Both the position numbers and the translations under genes were made by a program. The notes beneath the pieces are model-generated. The model was not told the DNA's origin. It made no database searches and saw only the letters and a list, made by a program, of their open reading frames with translations. From Cyanophora paradoxa (lineage: Eukaryota; Glaucocystophyceae; Cyanophorales; Cyanophoraceae), in NCBI GenBank assembly GCA_004431415.1, contig QPMI01000402.1, positions 119,735 through 183,734 of the forward strand: a stretch of 64,000 bases of DNA, read 5' to 3'. Below are positions 1-8,378 of this stretch, one piece after another (position 1 is the stretch's first letter; every line of letters begins with the position of its first letter).

Positions 1-1683
1 CGTCCATCCTCGTCTCCGGCCTGGCGTGGACCCTCACGCCCGGCCTCTTCAGCACGCCCTCCTACCCGAACCTCACCGTCGCCTGCACGTGGAACGGCGA
101 GACGCGGACGGCCGTGCTACAGGGCATCCCCGACGTGGCCACGTCAGCGCAAGCGATCAACGTCACGGGCTTCACGCCGAGCACGTCGTCGCACCCCGTG
201 AGCTGCAGCGCGACTCTGTACTACTCGACGGGCGGGCCCGCCACGGGTGCCGCGTCAACCATGTCGACGGCCGGTGCGCGTGCCGCGGGCTGACGCGCTC
301 GTGGAATACGCGCTGACGGCTGCGTGCAGCAATGTACTGCGTGGCGAGCAACGTCACGATGGCGTGCCCTGGCCTGACGGGCCTGGCCATCAACACGACC
401 CTCATCCCATCGTCGACCTCGTGGCACACGACCTCGTACGAGTGCATCCCGCCGGCTTTCAAGACCGTCAGCGTGTCCTGCACGGGGCCCAGGGCGGGCT
501 CGGCGACGTACCAGCAGAACAGCACGGCGGGCGCTGTCGCGTCGAACGAGCCGTCGGCGTTCGTGGGTGTGGCCGTGCCGCCACTGGCAGGGAGCGTGGC
601 GTACCAGTGTCGGTCTACGCTGCACTACGTTGGCACGGAGTACAACGCAACTAAAGCGATTGTGGAGCAGCAATCGCCGACTACCTGCGTGGTTCCCGCA
701 GGTTAGCGCTCACTTGCTTGCACTAGCGTTCAATTTCACAGAAATGCTGACGTGCGATGCCGCGCCCTTCCGCACAGCTCGCGCCCGGTTGGTGGCCGAG
801 GACGCTCTAGCCTTCTCAATCATTCCGATCTCGACAACGGCCGTGTCCACATCTTCCATCACGTGGGCGCTCACAAAGCAGGGCGCCATCGACACGCCCG
901 TCTATGGCAAGCTCGAGGTGACCTGCGCAGGGCTCTCCTCCAACGCGTCAGCCGCTATCCTTTCCATTCCGGCGGCGTCCGCATCTGCTGCGCCCGTCAA
1001 CGTGACCGGTCTCCCCGAGAGCTGGAAGGCCTACCGCATCTACTGCACTGCCGTCCTCGCCTACGGCGAGAACCGGACGGCCTCTGGCATCGCCTCGGCG
1101 CTGTCACTGCCCAACGCCACCTTGAAGGACGCATCCAACGGCCAGGCGCTTCCGACGTACACCGCCACGCCCACGCCCAGCCCCAACGCGAATGCGTCGG
1201 CCCCTTCGACAGCCTCCTCCACCATCAGGATCGGCAACCAAACCTACGAGGTGTCGGCTGACGGGAGCAGCGAGAACGCAATCGTGATCAGCATGCAGGA
1301 GCCCGTCGTTCAGATTCCGCAGAACGTGCGGCGCTCCTTGCTTTGCTCTAATTTGCACATCCGAGCTTTGCCCGCAAATCAGACTGACCCCCGGCCTGGC
1401 AGGCGAGCGACGAACTCGTGAGCATCTCTTTGGAAGGACTTGTGGTGCGATATCGATGCGCTCCGCACGTCTGTCGCTATTGCTGCGCCCAGCTCCACTG
1501 ACTACAACGTATGGCACGTGACGCAGACCGCGCGGAGCGGAGAGAACGAGGAGTCCGATGCCGGCGACGTCGAGGTCTACCTGCTGAGCGGGGAGGGCGC
1601 ACTCTCGGACAGCGAGGCGATTATGCTCGACGCCAGGATGCAGAACAACGAAGTCCAATTCCGTGCGCGAATTCCCGCACGCG
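1..1683 (+). CDS. Extracellular membrane glycoprotein, 5' part (gene interrupted by the provirus; start outside window)
   Basis: The gene is open from the left edge, so its start is missing. Exons are visible at about 3-270, 331-704, 741-1326 and around 1505-1683, separated by short introns such as GTGCGCGTG...GTGCAG and GTTAGCG...TCACAG. The translation is Ser/Thr/Ala-rich with many N-glycosylation sequons (NLT, NVT, NAS, NRT). Pairs of cysteines recur about every 100 residues in beta-strand-like contexts (LTVACTW, SCSATLYY, VSCTG, AYQCRSTLHY, LEVTCAG, YRIYCTAV), suggesting repeated Ig/FN-like beta-sandwich domains, and a Thr/Pro/Ser stretch (TATPTPSPNANAS) resembles a stalk. The last exon runs to the provirus border at 1683, and the 3' end of the gene, with its transmembrane helix, resumes beyond 13963. 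I do not recognise a named family. The exon join near 1410-1505 is unresolved. Confidence 0.6.
1678..1683. repeat. Target-site duplication, left copy (CACGCG)
   Basis: CACGCG directly precedes the element's left terminus and recurs exactly after its right terminus at 13964-13969. A 6-bp duplication is the length known for Polinton/Maverick integration by an rve integrase. Confidence 0.85.
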
Positions 1684-2288
1684 AGCTGAGCTGTGAGCAT
1701 TACACCCAAAAATTACCCCAATATAATTTGCCCCTTCAAGCAATATCCGCATGATTCCCAGTAACCCAATCCCCAATCTCAGTAAATCTCAGTAAGCCTC
1801 AGTCACAATCTATTTTATTTAATCGAAGTTATATGCATTACACCCAAAAATTACCCCAATATAATTTGCCCCTTCAAGCAATATCCGCATGATTCCCAGT
1901 AACCCAATCCCCAATCTCAGTAAATCTCAGTAAGCCTCAGTCACAATCTATTTTATTTAATCGAAGTTATATGCATTACACCCAAAAATTACCCCAATAT
2001 AATTTGCCCCTTCAAGCAATATCCGCATGATTCCCAGTAACCCAATCCCCAATCTCAGTAAATCTCAGTAAGCCTCAGTCACAATCTATTTTATTTAATC
2101 GAAGTTATATGCATTACACCCAAAAATTACCCCAATATAATTTGCCCCTTCAAGCAATATCCGCATGATTCCCAGTAACCCAATCCCCAATCTCAGTAAA
2201 TCTCAGTAAGCCTCAGTCACAATCTATTTTATTTAATCGAAGTTATATCTAAAATCTAATCAATCGAAGTTATATGCATTACACCCAA
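1684..2288 (+). repeat. Left terminal inverted repeat (605 bp)
   Basis: It matches 13359-13963 in reverse complement over its full length. It consists of a 13-bp outer segment (AGCTGAGCTGTGA), four 138-bp tandem units, a 27-bp segment (2249-2275) and a 13-bp restart of the unit. The integrase stop codon begins at the very next base (2289). Confidence 0.92.
1697..2248 (+). repeat. Four 138-bp tandem units inside the left TIR
   Basis: Units begin at 1697, 1835, 1973 and 2111, each with GCATTACACCCAAAAATTAC, and look identical. Each ends in a short AT-rich tract (ATTTTATTTAATCGAAGTTATAT). Repeated terminal units could bind the terminal protein, polymerase or integrase, but that is inference. 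Confidence 0.93.
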
Positions 2289-3521
2289 CTACCTTTTAGT
2301 TAATCCGCTTCTTAATTGATACCTTTTTCTAACAACTTTGCTGCGATTTGGTTTGATTCCCTCTTTTGCAACTTTTCGATTCACTGTGTTTGTTTTCTTT
2401 ACAGCTTGAATCCTCATTTGCTGTGGAATTTTCATTATCTCATCTCGTTTCACTTTCTGTAACTCTTGTTGCTTAAAACGTCTCTTTAATTCCTCTGCAT
2501 CATCTCCATTATCTTCAAGCACCTTGAATCGATTAGCATCTTTCCCAGCTACTTTGTAAATCTTCTGACTGAACCTGGGGCCTTCCTTTGAGAATGCACC
2601 TCTCTCCTCTAAAACTCTTACAGTATCTCCTGGTTTGATTTTATCGGGTTGATTCTCTTTAACATCCATGTTATGCTTGGTGGTTTTTAGGAAAATAAAC
2701 ATTTGCTTCTGTGGACTTGCAAACACTTGGTTTGGGGAATCATTGTTCAGTGATGAATGAGGCGAGTTATTGTAAGCCTTTAGCACATCTGGGATTAATT
2801 CGACCCACTTCGAAGTATTCCTCGAGACCATGAGTTTGTTCATGTATTGTTTGAAGGTTCGAGTGAATCGATCGATTATCCCAAGTTTATTCCCAGCAGA
2901 AATGTGATCTTCTTTCGCAACATCTGTATACAATTCGACACCATTTTCACTGCACCAAGTTCGATAAACCGCACTGGAAAACTCATTATCCCCTGCCAAT
3001 CCTACAACCTTACCTGCTTCGCCCTTGAATTTATTAAGTATTCCCGGAATCTCTTCGCTGGTCTTGAAAGCATACACAAATGCCTTTCTACTTAGAATGT
3101 CAATGAAACTAAGCGCTTTAATGTATCCATAATTTGCTGTCTTAAACTTTCTGAAAAACATGACATCAACCTGAAATGAGTATGGCTGGGCAACTATTCT
3201 TAAAAACGTAGTCTTTTTCCTAGGCTTCTTGAAAATTTGATGCAGTTCGGAATTCTTATACTTGTTTCTCAGTTCCGCCTCATCAAATTCCTTCCCTTCA
3301 CTAATGAGCTTCTGTTTGTATTTTTGTATGATAGAATATTCTCCATTACTGGGCTGAACAGTTACACCTACAATGTGACAAGAAACAGTTTCGAGAAATG
3401 TGAGCGATAGCATTGTTCTCCCGATCAACAGTGGCTTCTTCGAAATCCATAATATCAAAGCACCTTCTGCATCGCCCCAATTGCTTCCCATACTGCTTTT
3501 TGAACCAGTCCCAATCAACAT
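2289..3521 (-). CDS. rve-family (retroviral/Polinton-type) integrase
   Basis: The open frame is 410 codons, but its first ~36-60 residues overlap the helicase C-terminus in another frame. The nearest plausible ATG is at 3413 and the real start is uncertain. From about residue 85 the pattern is Polinton integrase: a basic segment (LHQIFKKPRKK), then the RNase-H-fold core with the first Asp in FQVDVMFF, the second in LAGDNEFSS, and IIDRFTRTFKQYM 38 residues later, followed by WVELIPDVLKAYNNSPHSSL. The third acidic position is Asp rather than the usual Glu. A C-terminal SH3-like segment (IKPGDTVRVLEE) and a basic tail (GIKPNRSKVVRKRYQLR) follow. The enzyme would cut and join element ends to nuclear DNA, giving the 6-bp duplication. 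The stop codon abuts the TIR. Confidence 0.88.
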   Translation of the reverse strand: MLIGTGSKSSMGSNWGDAEGALILWISKKPLLIGRTMLSLTFLETVSCHIVGVTVQPSNGEYSIIQKYKQKLISEGKEFDEAELRNKYKNSELHQIFKKPRKKTTFLRIVAQPYSFQVDVMFFRKFKTANYGYIKALSFIDILSRKAFVYAFKTSEEIPGILNKFKGEAGKVVGLAGDNEFSSAVYRTWCSENGVELYTDVAKEDHISAGNKLGIIDRFTRTFKQYMNKLMVSRNTSKWVELIPDVLKAYNNSPHSSLNNDSPNQVFASPQKQMFIFLKTTKHNMDVKENQPDKIKPGDTVRVLEERGAFSKEGPRFSQKIYKVAGKDANRFKVLEDNGDDAEELKRRFKQQELQKVKRDEIMKIPQQMRIQAVKKTNTVNRKVAKEGIKPNRSKVVRKRYQLRSGLTKR

Positions 3522-4545
3522 ACTCTGCCAAGGAGAACTCCCGATTGGCTTGTTTGTCTTGGGATTTGTAGGAATCGATTTTCTGAGCTTGATCCTCCTT
3601 CGTTTTCACCATTGTGGCTGCCTCGGATTTATCAACGAAAATCACAGTATCCGAGAGATTCTGGGTTCGAGTTGCTGCAACATAGAACCACTCAGCAGTA
3701 ACATATGGGGACCCAGTCTCGTGAATTACAACACGAGAATCCCTGATTGTGTCACCCTGAATGATGTGACAGGTGAAAGCATGGGTCAATGCGAAATACT
3801 TGATATCTTCGCTTTTTAGAGTATGCACTTCACCCGAATCAATGTCTTTGAGAGTGAGAATTTCCTTGGCTTTGTATTCGACCACTTCGTAAACAAAGCC
3901 CCGCTGAATGATGCCCTCACTTGTTGTCATTCGCACCTTTGCAATCAGCTCCACACCTGTCTTATATACAGGATCCTCTCCATGAATCATTTTATGCATT
4001 TTGTTGTTCACCTCTGCACACTTGCGGTTTGAATTGCATACTGAGATATCACCCTTCTCCAATGTATCAACTACTTTCAAGCCCAATCGTCTGGCAGCAA
4101 TAGAAACTGGTAGTTCAGTCCTGAATAAGTCCTCCCATAACTGGTCTAATTTCTTCTGATCTGCAGCCAGTTTATGACGCTTTCCAACCTGCAGGTAAAC
4201 CTCGTTCTTGAAAAGTCTATCGAAGATCTTGTTGTAGTAATCTCGTTGATTGACTGTTATGAATTGGATGGGTGGGTTCTGGTAGGGGTCGCCTGTTGCG
4301 ATGTAGAGTTTGTCTGGGAACTGCACAGTCATCACATCGCACAGAGATTCCAATTCCCTAATCTCAAACTGGTAGATCTCATCAATAACAAAGCAATCGT
4401 ACTTAGATAATTCCGAAACCTTCTTCCCAACATTTCCCTTCATTCTCTCATCATCAACATTCAAATTCAAGGCTCGATAAATAGTCATCACCTCAGGAGC
4501 ATCCTGCCCCACTCTGCTTTTAGTTCCATTCGCAAATCCTTGCAT
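3346..4545 (-). CDS. SF1 helicase core with HNH-like C-terminal tail (third frame of the replication protein)
   Basis: This frame carries the downstream motifs of a superfamily 1 (RecD/Pif1-like) helicase: Walker B CFVIDEIYQF, motif III IATGDPYQNPP, LTHAFTCHIIQGDT, and motif VI EWFYVAATRTQN. The Walker A loop is not here; it lies in the preceding frame (4488-6073), so the two must be one protein. The C-terminus has a CxxC (GRCRRC), TVDRENNAIAH, SRNC and HCRCN pattern that resembles the HNH/zinc tail seen in proteins of large DNA viruses and related elements. The upstream ATG at 4545 is not a convincing start, since the coding signal before about 4510 belongs to the other frame. It probably unwinds DNA ahead of the polymerase. 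The 3' end overlaps the integrase frame by 176 bp. Confidence 0.82.
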   Translation of the reverse strand: MQGFANGTKSRVGQDAPEVMTIYRALNLNVDDERMKGNVGKKVSELSKYDCFVIDEIYQFEIRELESLCDVMTVQFPDKLYIATGDPYQNPPIQFITVNQRDYYNKIFDRLFKNEVYLQVGKRHKLAADQKKLDQLWEDLFRTELPVSIAARRLGLKVVDTLEKGDISVCNSNRKCAEVNNKMHKMIHGEDPVYKTGVELIAKVRMTTSEGIIQRGFVYEVVEYKAKEILTLKDIDSGEVHTLKSEDIKYFALTHAFTCHIIQGDTIRDSRVVIHETGSPYVTAEWFYVAATRTQNLSDTVIFVDKSEAATMVKTKEDQAQKIDSYKSQDKQANREFSLAEYVDWDWFKKQYGKQLGRCRRCFDIMDFEEATVDRENNAIAHISRNCFLSHCRCNCSAQ

Positions 4546-6073
4546 CTCTTATTAGTAGGCGCAACGAACAAGCATTTCTTACCATACTTCTTGGCCATTG
4601 CCTTTGCCAAAGTAGTCTTACCAGTTCCCGGTTTCACTCCTTTAATCAGCACATTACCTTGCCCATCCAAAGCATTTACGATTGCTGGGAGGTCATACTC
4701 ATCCTGGAACTTGTGAACCTTGTGAACAATCTTTTCAACATTGATGAAAGGTTTGGAACGAGTTTTGAGTCGATCAAATGTGATCATGTGGCTCTTTGGT
4801 TTTTTGGAAGTCCTCTTACTGTGGGTTATCGAGTTCATGTTTGCTGGCTTCACATCAAACTTTCCAGTGTTCTCGAATAGGTTTCGGTCAAACTGCTCGA
4901 ATGGATATGGTCTATCGATTGTCAGCTCATCGGTCTTGATTGCAAGGACTCCCACTCCCTCAGAGAGCAATTTCTTGCATAGGCGATACATGATGCCTCG
5001 CATGGTGGAGTAAATCACGCACTGCATTGGCAGGAAACCATCAATGAAAGCCCGTTCTTGTTCTTCCTGGTTCACATACCAAATCATGGGCGATTTAATG
5101 TCCTTCTCATTCTTAACTGATGTGTGTGTTGGCTTCTCTTGATCGAAACTTATAAACTTCAGGGTCCCTCCATTCTCTTCAATGAAATTCAGAGCATCAT
5201 TTTTATTGAAAAAGGTGTAGGTGGTTGCTTTTCGCTGGGACTTCTTACCAAATAGACCAATGTGATGGTTGGCAATGTCTTTCTTCTCCTTGGTCGAAAG
5301 CTGACTTGCATACAACTGCTTGAAAGCCTGCAAGGTGACATTCTCGGCAATCCGATAAGGTCTTAGAACTGCCTCAATGCTGATGTCATCCTTAATATCC
5401 TCGTAAAACTCTTTCAAAACCTCACCATACATCAGGTTATACTTTGAATCGACGAGAATCCTCTTGTATTGATTCAAGGTATTCGCCTCACCATAATTTC
5501 TGAATGCTTTGAAGTGTTTGGCTTTCACTTTCACGGAATAGAACGAATTGTCTTCGATGTCCGAGCTGCAAGACACTTTGACTTTTTCGAATCTATCAAA
5601 TGAACTGAAAACTGGAAACACCTTAAGCACTTTCGAAACGATGTGTGTGTATGCTTTGGAAATGTCGAGCTTGTGAGTATCAATGGATCCATAGGCAATG
5701 TTCTCTACCATTGTTCGGACCTCAGAGGCAGATCCAAAGAACCCAGTCAATGCACTCTGTTGCCCTTTAGTAAATGCTGCATATGTTTCTGGATTATATT
5801 TGCTCTTGTAGGGTTTGTTGATAAGCGCCCTATACATCATCTGACTCATCTCATCAAACAACTTGCGATGCGCATCATCTGCAAGGTTCACATCAATATT
5901 TTCCATATCCACCATGTTGCCTGGTGGAAGGATAATTACATCTTTATCCTCTATTGTGTAGTGAATGTAGGTTATTGTTCCCTCATCAGTAATGGAAGTG
6001 TGAACCTCGTGATTAGCCTTTCGGAAGCTTCCCAACAACTCAAGTAGTGGCTTGTTGTATGTGATCTTAATTT
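4488..6073 (-). CDS. Divergent family B DNA polymerase palm plus helicase Walker A (second frame of the replication protein)
   Basis: The frame is open from about 6073, with no ATG at its head (the apparent start at 6038 is TTG), so it continues the protein from the 5972-7534 frame. A polymerase-like motif A is visible (HKLDISKAYTHIV), followed by a possible motif B (NHHIGLFGKKSQRK) and motif C (LAIKTDELTID), in the order and spacing of a family B palm, though divergent from the usual YxDTDS. About 120 residues later comes a classic P-loop (IKGVKPGTGKTTLAKAM), then LFVAPTNKRCKDL, motif Ia of the SF1 helicase finished in the next frame. A polymerase-helicase fusion fits the element's replication needs. 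Polymerase assignment is moderate; the P-loop is certain. Confidence 0.72.
4507..4510 (-). other. Frame change 2 in the replication protein (G4 run on the coding strand)
   Basis: The helicase continues from the Walker A frame to the Walker B frame at this homopolymer, again one base short. The helicase motifs on both sides show that the frames belong to one polypeptide. Confidence 0.75.
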
Positions 6074-7534
6074 TTCAGAACTACTATCTTTCTCTCTGGC
6101 AATGATCTTGATGATATCCTCCTCGCTGTAAGCAAAGAAGCTGTTATCGTTGAACTGTGTTTTGATCTTGTATTTCATGGCTGCTGAACCCATACTCTTC
6201 TTGGTTTCACGGGCGCCAGTTCCATTGAAAGAACGAACCAGTTTACTGAGATCCTTATTTAATACATAAACGTGGTCGTTTGCAATCTGCACATAAACAC
6301 TTGCGGGAACTAAGTGAGAGTTGGTTCGATTCGGTTTGAAGGAAAGAGTATGAATAACCTTGTCATCCTTTCCAATTGCAATGAACCTGATGCGCCACTT
6401 TTTCAAGAAAGGAAGAAGCTCATCAAAACTCACTCCCCAATCGGAATCAGGCTTAGGTTCATATCCCTTGATCTGAGCAAAGAGCCAGTCTTTGGAGTAG
6501 TTGACCTTCTTATACTTCTTGATGCTGCGGGCATACTCAAACCCTTTGCATAGAACCTGATGTAATGCTTCGATTAAACAATCTTTGATGGTAAGTGAAT
6601 CATCGGGACATATTTGGTCCATCACACACTTAGCCTGACCATTGAGGGTGTATTTCACGAAACGAGAAACGATTTTTGGAGCCTGCCCATCTCGCAGAAC
6701 TCGTTCATTCAAAGGGTATACTGTTTTGTTATCGCTGACAATAATCTCCTCGATTGTCATCACCTCTGGATACTTGATGTCTGATCCATTGGGCGCATCA
6801 TTCGTGAAAACCTTAACGAATTGATAGTCTCGATTGCGAGGGTTGCTTTGCCCAATAGAAATCAGGAAGGAAGCAATCTCGTTCAGAGTCCACAATGCAA
6901 GGAAGTTATTAAAGTCCTCTTGCACCTGTTCAAGCAATCTCACCAGCACTTGCTTGGGGCAGGAAAGCATCAATGCGCGTTTTCCGGATTTTTGTGTTTC
7001 AATGTAAGGTGTGTCTTCGTGGATAACAACATCGTAGTTGTTTGGGAGGTTATTGAAGTCTTCAGGAATTCGGTAAAACCTCACACGAAGCGAGACTGTA
7101 TCGCCATCCTGGGCCTCAATATCCCTTATGATTCTCCTTACCAGCGCTTTGAACTGCTTACTTTGCTGCTTTTCCACATTCTTCTGGGAACGAGCGGAAC
7201 GTTTAGCCTTCTTATTCTGCTTGCGATCAAAGCGCTTCCGCTCCTTTGCTTCGGCTGCTTTCTTGTTCTGCTTCTCAACATTCTTAGCGGCTCTCTCAGC
7301 CCTCTTCTCCTTCTTCTCTTGCTTGCGATACAAACGAGGCTCTACGATACCTCTCAGTGTATCTCTGATATCAATCAACTTTGGAATTCTAATTGCTTTG
7401 AAAGTAAATTCTCTCAAGAAATAGATATCCTGCTCTCGGGTCAATTTGTCTTCTACTTTTGCTTGCATGTAGTAACCAAGAATCTCATCCTGCAAATTCT
7501 TCGAAATCCGATTACTTGGTCGAGGCATTTTCAC
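5972..7534 (-). CDS. N-terminal part of the polymerase-helicase protein (first frame)
   Basis: It starts at ATG 7534 just downstream of an AT-rich TATA-like stretch. Residues about 65-130 are a Lys/Arg/Glu-rich coiled coil (RKQEKKEKRAERAAKNVEKQ and similar). The C-terminal third (GVSFDELLPFLKKWRIRFIAI, then VQIANDHVYVLN) resembles the region that precedes the polymerase palm in proteins of related mobile elements, but I cannot assign it to a named domain. An exonuclease or terminal-protein role is possible and unproven. Meaningful coding leaves this frame at a T5 run (6071-6075 on plus) and resumes one frame over; the last ~35 codons to 5972 are probably not native. Confidence 0.7.
   Translation of the reverse strand: MKMPRPSNRISKNLQDEILGYYMQAKVEDKLTREQDIYFLREFTFKAIRIPKLIDIRDTLRGIVEPRLYRKQEKKEKRAERAAKNVEKQNKKAAEAKERKRFDRKQNKKAKRSARSQKNVEKQQSKQFKALVRRIIRDIEAQDGDTVSLRVRFYRIPEDFNNLPNNYDVVIHEDTPYIETQKSGKRALMLSCPKQVLVRLLEQVQEDFNNFLALWTLNEIASFLISIGQSNPRNRDYQFVKVFTNDAPNGSDIKYPEVMTIEEIIVSDNKTVYPLNERVLRDGQAPKIVSRFVKYTLNGQAKCVMDQICPDDSLTIKDCLIEALHQVLCKGFEYARSIKKYKKVNYSKDWLFAQIKGYEPKPDSDWGVSFDELLPFLKKWRIRFIAIGKDDKVIHTLSFKPNRTNSHLVPASVYVQIANDHVYVLNKDLSKLVRSFNGTGARETKKSMGSAAMKYKIKTQFNDNSFFAYSEEDIIKIIAREKDSSSEKLRSHTTSHYLSCWEASERLITRFTLPLLMREQ
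6071..6075 (-). other. Frame change 1 in the replication protein (A5 run on the coding strand)
   Basis: Coding similarity leaves the frame of 5972-7534 and continues in the frame of 4488-6073 at this homopolymer. The sequence is one base short of keeping the frame. No canonical slippery heptamer fits. Confidence 0.65.
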
Positions 7535-7760
7535 TTTTATATATACTCTATATTTTATTTCCTTAAGTCATTTTATACTCGCGTCAAATTTTACCGGCAA
7601 AACCAAAAGTCTCCAACAAAATAAATTCAGTCGAGGGCATTTATAAAAATAACAAAGGGTTGGCTCGATCATCGAACTCTAAAAATAACAGAAAGATTTA
7701 TAGTTTTGCTTCCAGCGCAGTTTCCGCGGGTTCTCAGAGCAATCGCGCTGAGAAAAACGA
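7535..7760 (-). promoter_or_regulatory. AT-rich upstream region of the replication gene
   Basis: Directly before ATG 7534 the coding strand has an AT-rich TATA-like run (TAGAGTATATATAAAAGTG) within about 30 bp of the start. The rest of the gap holds no ORF or clear hairpin. Confidence 0.4.
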
Positions 7761-8024
7761 TTAACAAGCATTAACATACTTTGATGGACGTCCGCGGTTG
7801 GTACGAGGAACGTCAAATAGATACTTTACATAGAGAATGGTGTTATTTACATATTGAGCCTTGCATGAAGTCATTATGTGAGCTTGTCTGAATTCTTCAT
7901 CATTGTTGTAGAGTTCGTTCCATTTTGCATTGCGTTTCTCATTAATCCTAGCAAGCGCTAACATACCCTTTTCTGTTTTACGGTAGCGGTAAGTTGCTTT
8001 CTTTTGGGCTTCTGTGATCGTCAT
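7761..8024 (-). CDS. Small basic protein of unknown function (87 aa)
   Basis: An intact small ORF whose start (8024) is followed upstream by an AT-rich tract (TTAATATATGTTAAG). The protein is basic, with KKATYRYRKTEKGMLALARINEKR near the N-terminus, a composition I associate with small DNA-binding proteins of algal viruses. It ends in NRGRPSKY, an AT-hook-like GRP core. It lies between the replication and morphogenesis blocks. A DNA-binding or regulatory role is a guess. Confidence 0.5.
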   Translation of the reverse strand: MTITEAQKKATYRYRKTEKGMLALARINEKRNAKWNELYNNDEEFRQAHIMTSCKAQYVNNTILYVKYLFDVPRTNRGRPSKYVNAC

Positions 8025-8378
8025 TCTTGTCCTTTCTACTCTCTTAATATATGTTAAGAAATCTTTAAGTAGTTTTTATGTCGTGTATATATTCTTTGTG
8101 AGAACCCAATCAATTTTTGGTCCCGATTGCAGAGCATCCAATTCTGAAAGAAGATGCTGGAAAAATGATAAAGCCACCGATACCCAGAAGGTTCACTTGT
8201 CGGCTGCAAGTTTCTACCACTGAACCCGATAGAACAGGTGATTAAAGTGATTTACCTATGGATATTTCACTTCGCTCTACAACGCCTCCATAAAAATGAA
8301 GAAGTTTTGAGCCTACGGGATAGGATTGGTTACGTAGCGCTAACAATATTCAAGATTTTTTAAATTCGGAAATGATCC
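8025..8378. other. Non-coding gap inside the provirus
   Basis: About 350 bp, AT-rich, without a convincing ORF. It contains the probable promoter of the 87-aa gene at its left end (TATATTAAGAG on the minus strand) and no obvious repeat. Confidence 0.4.

Noticed and set aside
1697-2248. Regular repeats near the provirus end as a CRISPR array
   Set aside because: The 138-bp units are directly adjacent with no unique spacers, mirrored at the other end as TIRs, and the genome is eukaryotic.
2289-3521. The integrase as evidence of an LTR retrotransposon or retrovirus
   Set aside because: There is no reverse transcriptase, RNase H, gag or LTR; the neighbours are PLV capsid and packaging genes and the termini are inverted repeats.
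4488-6038. Treating the polymerase frame as a gene starting at 6038
   Set aside because: The codon there is TTG and the coding signal continues upstream to about 6073 in the same frame, joining the previous frame's protein.
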